DNA of 54,860 nt from Opitutaceae bacterium (GCA_023269585.1 JAHFTC010000014.1:1-54860), one strand, 5' to 3'. Shown: positions 28,038-36,844, numbered from the stretch's first letter. Notes: generated by a model from the letters alone, not told the origin. Translations and numbers: made by a program.

Positions 28038-28919
28038 ATGGAACTTCGACACCTTCGCTATTTTGATGCCGTCGCGGAGGCGCTCAATTTCACCCGTGCA
28101 GCAGAAAAGCTGCGGGTCGCCCAGCCGGCCCTCAGCCGCCAGATCAAGGCATTGGAGGACGAGCTCGGAGCCAGGCTTCTCGACCGCAATCGCCAACGCG
28201 TGGAGCTCACCGACGCCGGTCGCCTCTTCCTGGGCCATACGCGCAAGATCCTCGCCCAGGTCGATCTCGCCACCCTCGCGGTGCGCGAAGTGCGCGGCGG
28301 CGAGGAGGGGGAGCTGCGTCTCGGGCACGACTGGCGCCTACCCACCGCTCTGGTCTCCCAAGCCGTGGCGGAATACCGGAGACAGTTCCCCCGGGTGGAG
28401 ATTGCGCTCCGCGATCTGCAGATGGGCGAACAACTCGCCACGTTGCACAGTCGCAAGATCCACCTGGGCTTCATCGCCGCCTCGCTGCTCGGCCCCGACC
28501 CCCGGCTCGCCTCACGGCGGCTGCACCATACCGAAATCGTCGCCATCGTACCGCCCGACCATGCGCTCGCCGGCCGTCGCAAGGTGCGGCTCGCCGAGCT
28601 CAAGGAGGAGGAGTGGATCCAGCTCACCACCACCGACAACGGCTACCGCACTTTCCTCCAGCAACTCTGCCGCACCGCCGGATTCGCTCCGCGCTTTGGC
28701 CGCTCCGCCACCCAGCCGGCGGCCATCGCCGGGCTCGTCGCCGCGGGCATGGGCGTCGCACTGATTCCACGCAACGCACTGCCGCCACAACCGCCGGATA
28801 TCGCGGTGCTGACTACCGACTGCGATCCGATCAATCTCTGTGCGGTCTGGAACGAGCGGGACCATTCGCCACTGCTCAAGAACTTCCTGGCCATCCTGGA
28901 GAAGCTGGTGAAGCCCTAG
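28038..28919 (+). CDS. LysR-family transcriptional regulator
   Basis: A 293-residue protein. The N-terminal HTH is MELRHLRYFDAVAEALNFTR followed by AQPALSRQIKALEDELGARL, a textbook LysR DNA-binding domain. A substrate-binding-protein-like effector domain runs from about 90 to the end. The closest style is the CbbR/BenM/CatM branch. LysR regulators usually control a divergent neighbour, but here both flanks read the same way, so its target is unclear; the two phospholipase genes upstream are candidates. Confidence 0.9.
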   Translation: MELRHLRYFDAVAEALNFTRAAEKLRVAQPALSRQIKALEDELGARLLDRNRQRVELTDAGRLFLGHTRKILAQVDLATLAVREVRGGEEGELRLGHDWRLPTALVSQAVAEYRRQFPRVEIALRDLQMGEQLATLHSRKIHLGFIAASLLGPDPRLASRRLHHTEIVAIVPPDHALAGRRKVRLAELKEEEWIQLTTTDNGYRTFLQQLCRTAGFAPRFGRSATQPAAIAGLVAAGMGVALIPRNALPPQPPDIAVLTTDCDPINLCAVWNERDHSPLLKNFLAILEKLVKP

Positions 28920-29050
28920 CCTGAACCCCCAAGGTGTCGTTCGCGGCAATCATCGGGGGACAGAGTGCGTGCTGCCGGCAGAGGAGGTGGGGCATGTTCG
29001 GGCTGGGGTTTCCCACTTTACTAGCCCTCCCCACAGCGTAGCTTCGCGAC

Positions 29051-29317
29051 ATGCTCGGTCACGCTCCCACCCTTCCGCTTGCGATCCTCGGCCTCGGCAC
29101 TCCGGAGATCATCCTGATCTGCTTCGTCATTCTTCTGCTCTTCGGAGCCAAACGCCTGCCCGATCTCGCCCGCGGCCTTGGCAAGTCCATCCGCGAATTC
29201 AAGAAGGCCACCAACGACGCCGAAACCGAGATTCGCCAATCCATCGAGGAGCAGCCGAAGACCCCGCCGCCGACCAAGCCCTCGGCCAGCATCCCGCCCT
29301 CCTCCAGCAACAACTGA
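29051..29317 (+). CDS. tatA: Twin-arginine translocase subunit TatA
   Basis: An 88-residue protein. A single membrane helix GTPEIILICFVILLLFG is followed by AKRLPDLARGLGKSIREFKK, the TatA amphipathic helix with its conserved FG hinge. A Glu near the start of the membrane helix and the short length favour TatA over TatB. Many such proteins form the pore that moves folded proteins carrying twin-Arg signals. tatC is not in the window. It is followed by a strong terminator shared in space with the convergent iron gene. Confidence 0.92.
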   Translation: MLGHAPTLPLAILGLGTPEIILICFVILLLFGAKRLPDLARGLGKSIREFKKATNDAETEIRQSIEEQPKTPPPTKPSASIPPSSSNN

Positions 29318-29346
29318 GCACGGGCGCAGTTCGCTCCCCTCTCCCG

Positions 29347-29378
29347 ACCGGCGACTTCAGTCGCCGGTTTTTTCTTTT
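29347..29378 (+). terminator. Intrinsic terminator after tatA
   Basis: A perfect 9-bp stem accggcgac/gtcgccggt with loop ttca, followed by ttttttctttt. The loop (29356-29359) also contains the stop codon of the opposite-strand Cys-rich gene. Confidence 0.9.
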
Positions 29379-29527
29379 CCCTTGGGCTTGAGCGCGGTCT
29401 TGCCGCAGCCGCAACCGCCGCCCGAGCACGCGCTGCCGCCGCGGCGCCGCAGCCCGCGCCAGAGCAGAAAGCCCAGCGCCGCACCGACCAGCCCGAGCGC
29501 GAGAATCGTCTGCAGGGTTTCGTTCAT
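29357..29527 (-). CDS. FeoB-associated Cys-rich membrane protein
   Basis: A 56-residue protein. One membrane helix (TILALGLVGAALGFLLW) is followed by basic residues, then a Cys cluster ACSGGGCGCG and a Lys-rich tail. This matches the small FeoB-associated Cys-rich family that often ends feo operons. Its role is unknown but it may bind iron or shield FeoB. The ATG at 29527 gives the typical size; the longer frame upstream runs through a palindromic repeat and is not credible. The stop lies in the tatA terminator loop. Confidence 0.8.
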   Translation of the reverse strand: MNETLQTILALGLVGAALGFLLWRGLRRRGGSACSGGGCGCGKTALKPKGKEKTGD

Positions 29528-29546
29528 CGCTGTGCCTCCGTCTGCC

Positions 29547-29605
29547 GTGGCGCAGGCCTCCGTGCCTGCGAAGCTCGCCATCGCAGGCACGGAGGCCTGC
29601 GCCAC
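29547..29605. repeat. Perfect 25-bp inverted repeat between feoB and the Cys-rich gene
   Basis: Arms 29547-29571 (starting gtggcgcaggcctccgtgcc) and 29581-29605 (ending ggcctgcgccac) are exactly complementary, with the 9-base loop agctcgcca. It lies inside the feo transcript, after the feoB stop. It has no T-run, so it is not a simple terminator. It looks like a REP-type element that may also protect upstream mRNA. Confidence 0.9.
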
Positions 29606-29641
29606 ACCAACGCCCTATGATTGGGTCGCATCATTTCCTCC

Positions 29642-31726
29642 TCAGCTGAATCCCAGCGCCAAGCCCACCTGGCGCACCGCAAAGCACGCGATCCAGGCCG
29701 TGGCCGTCATGTAACCAATCTGCACCAACGGCCATTTCCACGACCCGGTCTCGCGCCGCACCACCACGATCGTGCTCACGCATTGCAGTGCGAATACGTA
29801 GAAGACCATCAGTGTGAAACACACCAGCGGCGTGAACAGCGCCCGCCCGTCCGGCCAGCGCGCCTCCAGCAGCGCCTGCCGCAGCGGCACCGTGGCGTCC
29901 TCCTCGTTCTCGTCGACGTTGAAGATCACCGCCATCGAGCTCACGAACACCTCGCGCGCCGCGAACGAGGTGATCAGCCCCACGCCGATCTGCCAGTTGA
30001 ACCCGAGCGGCTCGATCACCGGCTCGATCGCGTGGCCGAGGTGCCCGGCGTAGCTGTTTGCAATCTGTTCGGCGGGCGTGGCCTCTTCCGTGCGCGGGAA
30101 GCTCGTGAGCGCCCACAGCACGATGGAGATCGCCAGGATCACCGTGCCGGCCTTGCGCAAAAACAGCGACGCGCGCTCGAGCATGTGCAACCCGACCGAA
30201 CGCAGCGACGGGATGTGGTAGGTCGGCAGCTCGAGGATCATCATCGGCTGCTCGCCGCGCAGCAACGTGCGCTTGAACAGCCAGGCAAAGAAAAACGCCC
30301 CACCCGTGCCTAGGGCGAACATCGTGAACATCAGTCCTACCTTCGTGAACACAGGAACCTGCTCCGCGGGCACGATCGCGGCGATGAGCAACAAATACAC
30401 GGGCAACCGCGCCGAGCACGTCATCAACGGCGCCACGAGGATCGTCACCAGGCGGTCCCGGTGCGATTCGATCGTGCGCGTGGCCATGATACCAGGGATC
30501 GCGCAGGCGTAGGAGCCGAGCAGCGGGATGAACGACTTGCCGTCGAGCCCCACGCGGCCCATCCAGCGGTCCATCAGGAACGCCGCGCGCGCCATGTATC
30601 CAGTCTGCTCCAGCAGCCCGATGAAGAAGAACAGGATCAGGATCTGCGGGAGGAAGATCACGATGCCGCCCACCCCGGCGATCACCCCGTCGGTGAGCAG
30701 GTCGCGCAGGTCGCCCGGTTGCAGCGCGCCGCGCACCGTGTCGGCCAGCCAGGCCACGCCGCTGTCGATCCAGTTCATCGGGTACTCGGCGAGCGTGAAG
30801 ATCGACAGGAACACCGTCGCGAGCACCGCGGCGAGCGTCACCCAGCCCCAGACCGGATGCACCACGACCGCGTCGATACGGTCGGTGAGCGAGGGGCCGG
30901 AGCGCACCTTGCTCGCATTCACGACCTCATGCACGATCACGCGGGCGGCGCCGTAGCGGGCCGCCACGAGCGCGCCCTTCCAGTCGTATCCAGCAGATCG
31001 CCACCGCTGCTCCCACCGCTCGACCACCGGCAGCGCCTCCGGCGCGAAGAGCAGGCCCGCGGCGGCCAGCGTCTCGCGGTCGCCGAGCAGCAGCAACGCC
31101 TCGGCGCGCAACGTCGCCTCCGCACTGCGACCGGAACCGCGCAACACCTCGACCAGTTCGTCGACCGCGGGCGCGAGCTCGGCGGGCAGCTTCCAGAACG
31201 GCCGCGGGCTCGGCGCGAGGTCGGCCCGGCTCATCGCCACGCGCAGCTCGAGCAGCCCTGTACCCGAGTTCGCCTGACACGGAATCACCGGTACACCGAG
31301 CCGCCGCGACAGCGCCGCCACATCGATGCGCAGACCGGCCGACTCCGCCTGGTCCATCATGTTGAGCACCACGATCACGGGCAGACCCAGATCAAGGATC
31401 TGCGAGGCGAAGTAGAGGTTCCGCTCAAGGTTGGCCGCATCGACGATGCACACGATCCGGTCGGGCCGCGGGGTGTCGGCGCGGCGGCCCAGCAGCACAT
31501 CGCGCATCACCGCCTCGTCGGGCGAACGCGCGGCGAGGCTGTACGCGCCCGGCAGGTCGACGATGCGCATCCGCTTGCCGTGCTGGGAGAAGCACTCGCC
31601 CTCCTTCTTCTCGACGGTCACACCCGGGTAGTTGCCCACCTTCTGGCGCAGCCCGGTGAGCGCGTTGAAGAGCGTGGTCTTGCCGCAGTTCGGGTTGCCG
31701 ACGAAGGCGAAGATGGGAGCGGACAT
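29642..31726 (-). CDS. feoB: Ferrous iron transporter FeoB
   Basis: A 694-residue protein. The N-terminal G domain has G1 GNPNCGKT (10-17), G3 DLPGAYSL and G4 NMMD, followed by the helical GDI-like region. The C-terminal half holds many membrane segments, including the Gate motifs SYACAIPGIMATR and LPVYLLLI. It moves Fe2+ across the inner membrane with GTP hydrolysis. The ATG at 31726 (MSAPIFAF) begins the G domain; the upstream in-frame ATG would add a disordered stretch. It is the second gene of the feoA-feoB-Cys-rich operon and is presumably Fur-controlled. Confidence 0.96.
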   Translation of the reverse strand: MSAPIFAFVGNPNCGKTTLFNALTGLRQKVGNYPGVTVEKKEGECFSQHGKRMRIVDLPGAYSLAARSPDEAVMRDVLLGRRADTPRPDRIVCIVDAANLERNLYFASQILDLGLPVIVVLNMMDQAESAGLRIDVAALSRRLGVPVIPCQANSGTGLLELRVAMSRADLAPSPRPFWKLPAELAPAVDELVEVLRGSGRSAEATLRAEALLLLGDRETLAAAGLLFAPEALPVVERWEQRWRSAGYDWKGALVAARYGAARVIVHEVVNASKVRSGPSLTDRIDAVVVHPVWGWVTLAAVLATVFLSIFTLAEYPMNWIDSGVAWLADTVRGALQPGDLRDLLTDGVIAGVGGIVIFLPQILILFFFIGLLEQTGYMARAAFLMDRWMGRVGLDGKSFIPLLGSYACAIPGIMATRTIESHRDRLVTILVAPLMTCSARLPVYLLLIAAIVPAEQVPVFTKVGLMFTMFALGTGGAFFFAWLFKRTLLRGEQPMMILELPTYHIPSLRSVGLHMLERASLFLRKAGTVILAISIVLWALTSFPRTEEATPAEQIANSYAGHLGHAIEPVIEPLGFNWQIGVGLITSFAAREVFVSSMAVIFNVDENEEDATVPLRQALLEARWPDGRALFTPLVCFTLMVFYVFALQCVSTIVVVRRETGSWKWPLVQIGYMTATAWIACFAVRQVGLALGFS

Positions 31727-31837
31727 CGGAGACGATTGATTCTCGGCCGGGGAACTTGATGCGGCTGCGCCGGTGGACTCGCCATCACCCAACCGGCAGA
31801 CAGGCACAGCAACGCCGTGCACTGCGGGCCGAGCGCA

Positions 31838-32098
31838 TCACGCCGCCGCCACGGGTTGCACGTGGATGAGCTGAGCAAGCTCGGCGCTGATGGCCAGTTT
31901 CGTCCCGCAGACTTCGCACATGACCGTGTGGCGCCCCGAGATTTTTTTCACCTTGGCCGCCTCGCAGAAGCCCAGTTCGCGCAGGCGGTGGTTGATGGCA
32001 TCCTTGCCGCCCAAACTGAAGATCTCCGCCTGCACGCCGGGCGCGAGCAGGCACAGCGGGAGGGTCTTCGGACAATCAGAGGGCGGGTTGGTGGACAT
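31838..32098 (-). CDS. feoA: Ferrous iron transport protein FeoA
   Basis: An 86-residue SH3-like protein. GKDAINHRLRELGFCEAAKVKK, the diagnostic FeoA stretch (here read in two parts, GKDAINHRLRELGF and CEAAKVKKI), is followed by CGTKLAISAELAQLIHV. FeoA is thought to act on FeoB in the cytoplasm. It is the first gene of the operon. The upstream region has a Fur-box-like palindrome within a sigma-70 promoter whose -10 lies only about ten bases from the ATG, and I see no ribosome-binding site, so the mRNA may be leaderless. Confidence 0.93.
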   Translation of the reverse strand: MSTNPPSDCPKTLPLCLLAPGVQAEIFSLGGKDAINHRLRELGFCEAAKVKKISGRHTVMCEVCGTKLAISAELAQLIHVQPVAAA

Positions 32099-32107
32099 GG
32101 CGGGTGG

Positions 32108-32136
32108 TATATCGGCAGACTGAGACTCGTTCTCAA
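32108..32136 (-). promoter_or_regulatory. feo promoter with overlapping Fur-box-like operator
   Basis: On the minus strand, ttgaga (32136-32131) and gatata (32113-32108) form -35 and -10 boxes with a 17-base spacer. The palindrome tgagact-c-gttctca (32121-32135) fits the 7-1-7 Fur pattern tgataat-n-attatca at five of seven positions in each arm. It covers the -35 and the upstream spacer, so Fe-Fur bound here would block polymerase. Confidence 0.72.
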
Positions 32137-32259
32137 ACTTTTTCTTCAGGATCCGTTTCCCATCCCAAGCCGCTCGCGTGCCACCTTTGGCGGCCGGCTG
32201 GGAGTCGCCGGCGGTTGAGCAAAGTCCCGTCTATCTTATCTTGATGGAGGAGACTACCC

Positions 32260-32703
32260 ATGAAGACGTTCCAACGCATGACCCCACTGCCAACGATCCT
32301 CGTATCCGCGCTGCTCAGCTTCGGAGCCGCGCATGCCGGCACCCCGCCAACCTCCGAATTGTCCCCCACCAGCCGGACCGGAGATGCAATCAGTCCCAAC
32401 GCCCACGAGATGCATACCACCGCCTCCGCTGCACGGCTCGGTGGACAGCCCCTGAAAACCGGAGACACCGACCAGCCCCAGGCATTGACCGCCGCGCAGG
32501 AGCGGCTCCTGCAGCTGCAAGCCGAGTTCGCCGCGTCCGAACGTACCCTGAACCTGCTCCAGGAGCGCCTGCACCGTTCCGTGCGAACCGTGGAGCAGGA
32601 AGCTCTGCGCAAGAAGCTCGCCGCACAGGAAGCACATCACCGGCGGCTGGAACGTGATCTGAGAAAACAGGAGCTCGCGCTGGGCAACGACAGCCAACCG
32701 TAG
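32260..32703 (+). CDS. Secreted coiled-coil protein, unknown function
   Basis: A 147-residue protein with a signal peptide (MKTFQRMTPLPTILVSALLSFGAAHA). A Ser/Thr/Pro-rich linker is followed by a coiled-coil helix (about 75-140: LTAAQERLLQLQAEFAASER and on). A strong ribosome site ggaggag lies eight bases before the ATG. I recognise no domain. It could be a periplasmic scaffold or adaptor. It is divergent from the feo operon. Confidence 0.7.
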   Translation: MKTFQRMTPLPTILVSALLSFGAAHAGTPPTSELSPTSRTGDAISPNAHEMHTTASAARLGGQPLKTGDTDQPQALTAAQERLLQLQAEFAASERTLNLLQERLHRSVRTVEQEALRKKLAAQEAHHRRLERDLRKQELALGNDSQP

Positions 32704-32883
32704 AAGGTCACGTACGGCGCAGAGCGCAGCCCCGCCCACCCCGCACGCGGCCTGCGGACCGACAACGTTTCATCTGCCCCGCCTCAACAGCAGCCCACTC
32801 CGCCAGTAGCCAGGCGCGGGTGAGCCGGCCACCGACCTGCCGGCGCCTTCGAACACACTTCGGATCGGCCGCCGCGCCACTGC
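32704..32883. other. Convergent intergenic gap, nothing recognised
   Basis: This 180-base gap lies between two convergent gene ends. I see no gene, clear terminator or repeat in it. Confidence 0.5.
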
Positions 32884-33522
32884 TCAGCCGCGATAGACCT
32901 CGGGGAGGGTCGCGAGAACCGACATCGGTTGGGCCATCGCCTTCATCCGTTCAACCACGGCGGTCTCGGTGAACGATCCGGGTTCGGCGTAAACCAACTG
33001 ATCGCCCTCGAGCCGGATGGCGGCGCCCATCGCTCGGTTCGACCAGCACTGCAGCAACGTCGCACGGATCTCGGGCAGCAACGCCGCCCGCAGATAGTCC
33101 ACCGCATTGGTCTTCACGACGAAACGCCCGTCGAACACCGGATCACCGACCTGCACATCCTGCCCTCCGAACAACACACCCAACGAGCTCAGAACGTTTT
33201 GCGTGCCCAGCTGGAACGTGAGCCCGTGCGGGTTCGCGCACGACACCGCCATCGCCTGCCAGGACTGGCGCTGCTTGCCCGACCCCGTCGTGAAAGTATG
33301 GAGGCGCATCGTCCGCCCCTCCCGCCGTCCGCTCGCCGTCGGTACCAGCGGAAACACGCCGAGCGCCGGCGCCTTCTCCTGGAGCTGCAGGCCGAGGTCG
33401 CGCGCCAGCGCCGAAAGGTTGGCCCGCGCTCGGTTCGCCTGCCAGCGGCTCAGCCCCACCGAGCCGACCACGACCACCACCAAAACCGAGACGAAAAACA
33501 CCAACGGCGTGATGTCCTGCAT
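32884..33522 (-). CDS. Membrane-anchored protein, unknown function
   Basis: A 212-residue protein. One N-terminal membrane helix (LVFFVSVLVVVVVGSVGL) is followed by a soluble alpha/beta domain with FDGRFVVKTN and LLPEIRATLLQCW, which could be a PH-like or DUF-type fold. I do not recognise a characterised family. The ATG at 33522 was chosen because the membrane helix follows at once; longer starts add a basic, low-complexity sequence. It is divergent from the HtrA-type protease gene with a 136-base gap. Confidence 0.65.
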   Translation of the reverse strand: MQDITPLVFFVSVLVVVVVGSVGLSRWQANRARANLSALARDLGLQLQEKAPALGVFPLVPTASGRREGRTMRLHTFTTGSGKQRQSWQAMAVSCANPHGLTFQLGTQNVLSSLGVLFGGQDVQVGDPVFDGRFVVKTNAVDYLRAALLPEIRATLLQCWSNRAMGAAIRLEGDQLVYAEPGSFTETAVVERMKAMAQPMSVLATLPEVYRG

Positions 33523-33658
33523 GCGCCCTAGTGCAGCGAAACCCGCTGGCAGCGTCAATCCGGCGGACCGCCGTCGCTGCCCCTCGCCGCGCCCGCGCGC
33601 GCACCGTCGCGTCCATTTTCCCGTTTCCACGCGGGCTCGGCCGGGCAAGCTGCCCACC

Positions 33659-34801
33659 GTGAACCTCTCCGGTCGCTCGCTCTTCTTCGGTTCCTTCTCG
33701 CTCGTGCTCGCGGGCCTGCTCGCCGGCCTCTGGCTCTCGCGCACGCCTGCCATCGCGGCCACCCTCGTCGCCCCGCCGGAAAAACGCGCCACCGAGCCAG
33801 AAGCGCGCCCCCTCGCCCCGCGCGCCGACCTCGGCGAGGGCGAACAGCGCAACATCCGGCTCTTCGAGGAGGCCTCGCCGTCAGTCGTCTACATCACCAC
33901 CGTCGCCCTCCAGACCGATTTCTTCAGCCGCGACATCGAACAGATCCCGGTCGGCACCGGCTCCGGCTTCATGTGGGACGACTCCGGCCACATCATCACC
34001 AACTTCCACGTCCTCCGAAACGCCGATGGAGCCCGCGTCACCCTCGCCGACCGCACCACTTGGGAGGCCAGGCTCGTGGGCGTCGCTCCGGAGAAGGACC
34101 TCGCCGTCCTCAAGATTGACGCCCCCCGCGAGAAACTCCGTCCCATCCCGCTCGGTGCCTCGCACGACTTGCGCGTCGGCCAGTCCGTCTTCGCCATCGG
34201 CAACCCCTTCGGCCTCGACCAGACTCTCACCACCGGAATCATCAGCGCCCTCGGCCGCGAAATCGCGGCCGCCGATGGCACACCGATCCGCGACGTCATC
34301 CAGACCGATGCCGCCATCAACCCCGGCAACTCCGGCGGCCCCCTCCTCGACTCCGCCGGCCGCCTCATCGCCGTCAACACCGCCATCCGCAGCCCGTCCG
34401 GCGCCTCCGCCGGTATCGGCTTTGCCATTCCAGTCGATGCCGTGAACTGGGTCGTTCCCGAACTGATCGCCTACGGCAAGGTGCGCCGCCCCTCGATCGA
34501 CCTCGACGTGGCCAACCCCTACCTCGCCCAGCGCCTCGGCATCGAAGGCGGCCTGCTGGTGCTCGATGTCGCCCCCGGTGGGACCGCGGCCCGAGCCGGT
34601 ATCCAGCCGACCAAGCGCACCCGCCGCGGCGAGATCATCCTGGGCGACATCATCGTCGCACTGGACGGCCAGCCCACCCGCACCCCGGGCGATCTCCGCC
34701 TCGCGCTTGAGCGTAAGAAACTCGGTGAGACGATCCAAGTCACGATCGTGCGCAACCGCCGAGAGCTCACCGTCCCCCTCACCCTCGCCGCGCCGAAATA
34801 G
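33659..34801 (+). CDS. HtrA-family (DegP/DegS-like) serine protease
   Basis: A 380-residue periplasmic protease from a GTG start. A membrane anchor or signal (about 8-30) precedes a trypsin-like domain with catalytic His117 (ITNFHVL), Asp147 (EKDLAVLKI) and Ser225 (NPGNSGGPLL). One PDZ domain (about 280-375) includes GGLLVLDVAPGGTAARAG and GDIIVALDG. A single PDZ domain and the anchor fit the DegS/HhoA type better than two-PDZ DegP. It degrades or senses misfolded envelope proteins. It is separated by only 46 bases from the convergent hydrolase gene end. Confidence 0.92.
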   Translation: MNLSGRSLFFGSFSLVLAGLLAGLWLSRTPAIAATLVAPPEKRATEPEARPLAPRADLGEGEQRNIRLFEEASPSVVYITTVALQTDFFSRDIEQIPVGTGSGFMWDDSGHIITNFHVLRNADGARVTLADRTTWEARLVGVAPEKDLAVLKIDAPREKLRPIPLGASHDLRVGQSVFAIGNPFGLDQTLTTGIISALGREIAAADGTPIRDVIQTDAAINPGNSGGPLLDSAGRLIAVNTAIRSPSGASAGIGFAIPVDAVNWVVPELIAYGKVRRPSIDLDVANPYLAQRLGIEGGLLVLDVAPGGTAARAGIQPTKRTRRGEIILGDIIVALDGQPTRTPGDLRLALERKKLGETIQVTIVRNRRELTVPLTLAAPK

Positions 34802-34847
34802 CCTTTCGCCGGCGCGAGATCCCGAGCCTTCAGAAAAACGCTCCCGT

Positions 34848-36263
34848 TCACTTCGCCGGCGGAACCTCCGCCTTAAAGACGCGGCCCACCACTGCCGCTG
34901 AAGCCTCGGACTCCACCGCAACGGCCGCCGCGAAAAACCGTTCCACCTTGGCGCGCATTTCCACGGTGACTAGGTGCGCGGCGTTCGGCTCAAGCAACAG
35001 CTCGGCCCTCAGCCCCGCCGCCGCATAGAGGGCACGCGCCCGCTCCCACCGCTCCGCCGGCGAGGCGCCAAACAACCTTCGCACCAGCGCCGCATGCTCC
35101 GGCGAGAAGCAGTCGGCGTAATCCAGCGGCTCGTTCGAGTCCTGCTCGCCCCGGAACAGCAGCCAGCGCACCGCCCGCCGCGCCTCCGGTTTCGCCGCCG
35201 CGACACCCAACAGCTCCAAATCGCCCAAGCCGATCGGAAACGGCAGCACCGTCCCCTCCGCCCGCGCCTGGGGTACGATCGGCCAACTGAAACCGCCCGC
35301 GGCCACCGCGCGCACCTGCTCCGGATGCAGCATCGCGAAACGGTGGGCGAAATCGCCCGCCGCCGAAAAGCCCCACAGCAACACCTGTGACTGGACCGGC
35401 GTCCTCCGTTCCGCCAACCGTGCCCGCGCCGTCTCGATCATGGCGAGCAGCTGGAGGTCCACCCGCCGCAACTCCTTCGGCGCCGCGCTCAAGGCATCGC
35501 GACTGAGCGCCTGCACGTAGAGGTTACCACCCGCATAGTGATGGGATCCCTCTGCCGGCGGCCGCGGAAACAACGGAATCACCAACGGGCAGCCGAGCAT
35601 CTCCGCCATTTCCCCAACCTCTCGGCCCTGGCTCGCGGCCGAGGCGCGCAGCACCGCGAGATCGCGCGTCGCGAAACCCGTGTTGTTCGGCGCCACGAGA
35701 AGGAACGGCGTCCTCGTCTGGCTCGGCATCCGGAGCAGAAAGGGCCAGCGGTAGCCGTCCAGCGGCTCCGCGGGGCGCTCCTGCCACCGCGTGGCATCGA
35801 GCGGGACATCCGGCCACGCGCTCCCTTTCAACCCAAAGTAGGCCGCGCCCGCGGCCCGACCTCCGGCCGCTATCTCCACCCGATGGAGACCGACCGCGAA
35901 GGCCAGCGGCCCTCGGTTCTCGCCCGACGCCGAACGCCAACCCAACAACTCCTGGCCCGATGGGGCTAGCACGCGGAAACGCACCGCTGCGTTCGCCTCG
36001 ACCCAGAACACCACCTGGTGGGCCCCGGCCTCCGGCGGCACCACAAACCGGCCTTCTCCGATGCCGCCGGCCGCAGCGGTCGCGAAGCCGAAGCTCCAAC
36101 CCAGGCCGAAGCCCGCCGAATTCAGTTCCTGAATGCGCTGGTCGCGACGCCCCTCGGGCGATGCCGCGCCCGTCGGCTCGGCCGCCAGCCGAACCGCGAT
36201 CGCGCACGCCCCGACCCATCGCAACACCGCCCGCAACGTCGCCGTCGTTTTCCGCCGTCGCAT
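34848..36263 (-). CDS. Exported alpha/beta hydrolase
   Basis: A 471-residue protein with a signal-like N-terminus (AVLRWVGACAIAVRLAAEP). Residues about 35-150 look like a beta-sandwich domain. The C-terminal half is an alpha/beta hydrolase: nucleophile elbow LLWGFSAAGDFAHRFA (G-x-S-x-x-G) and a likely catalytic His in EPNAAHLVTVEMR. The acid is probably the Asp in GEQDSNEPLDYADCF. An esterase or peptidase of outer-envelope substrates is plausible, but the substrate is unknown. It is divergent from the EIIA gene. Confidence 0.72.
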   Translation of the reverse strand: MRRRKTTATLRAVLRWVGACAIAVRLAAEPTGAASPEGRRDQRIQELNSAGFGLGWSFGFATAAAGGIGEGRFVVPPEAGAHQVVFWVEANAAVRFRVLAPSGQELLGWRSASGENRGPLAFAVGLHRVEIAAGGRAAGAAYFGLKGSAWPDVPLDATRWQERPAEPLDGYRWPFLLRMPSQTRTPFLLVAPNNTGFATRDLAVLRASAASQGREVGEMAEMLGCPLVIPLFPRPPAEGSHHYAGGNLYVQALSRDALSAAPKELRRVDLQLLAMIETARARLAERRTPVQSQVLLWGFSAAGDFAHRFAMLHPEQVRAVAAGGFSWPIVPQARAEGTVLPFPIGLGDLELLGVAAAKPEARRAVRWLLFRGEQDSNEPLDYADCFSPEHAALVRRLFGASPAERWERARALYAAAGLRAELLLEPNAAHLVTVEMRAKVERFFAAAVAVESEASAAVVGRVFKAEVPPAK

Positions 36264-36376
36264 GATTCTCCTTCAGTACGCACCCACGTTTTCGGAGCGA
36301 GACCCGATTCTCACCCCGCGGCGGCGCGCCCGACTCCCGCATTGCCAGCCCAGTGGATTTCCCCACGTTGGGCGGC

Positions 36377-36844
36377 ATGTCCGTCCCTCCGCCCGCCGCC
36401 TCCACGGTGTGCGCCCACGTGGTGCTCGATCTGGCCGCTGCCACGGCCGGCGCCGCGATCGAGCGACTGGCGACCGGCTTCAGCCAGGTGGCTGGGATGC
36501 CGGCACCACGCGCCCTCGCGGCGCTCGCACTGCAACGCGAGGCGCAAGCCGCCACCTTCCTCGGCCACGCCACAGCCCTGCCGCACGCGCGCGTCGCCGG
36601 CATCAGCCGGCTCTCGGTCGCCTTCGGCCGCGCCAGCCGCCCGATTCCGTGGACGCGCGACGGCGATCTGGTCGAGTTCGTCTTTCTCGGCGCCGTGCCA
36701 GCCGAGCAACCCCGCCACTACCTCGAGTTCATGCGGCTGCTGGCCCGTGCACTCTCCGAGCCACAGAGCGCCGCCGCCCTGCGCACCGCCCCGGATGAAG
36801 CCGCGGTGCGCACTTGGCTGACCACCCACCTGCAACTGCGATGA
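36377..36844 (+). CDS. Stand-alone PTS EIIA (Ntr/fructose-type) protein
   Basis: A 155-residue EIIA domain. The phospho-acceptor is His70 in HATALPHARV, the same motif as in the N-terminal domain of the diadenylate cyclase fusion. FVFLGAVPAEQPRHYLEFMRLL is the usual second half. No EIIB, EIIC, HPr or EI gene is nearby, so it is likely regulatory rather than sugar-transporting. Its TGA overlaps the ATG of the ClC gene (atga, 36841-36844), so the two are translationally coupled. A start at 36353 is possible. Confidence 0.85.
   Translation: MSVPPPAASTVCAHVVLDLAAATAGAAIERLATGFSQVAGMPAPRALAALALQREAQAATFLGHATALPHARVAGISRLSVAFGRASRPIPWTRDGDLVEFVFLGAVPAEQPRHYLEFMRLLARALSEPQSAAALRTAPDEAAVRTWLTTHLQLR

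Noticed and set aside
29528-29605. N-terminal extension of the Cys-rich protein (MAQASVPAMASFAGTEACAT)
   Set aside because: It is translated directly from the 25-bp palindromic repeat and adds no domain. The ATG at 29527 gives the family's usual size.
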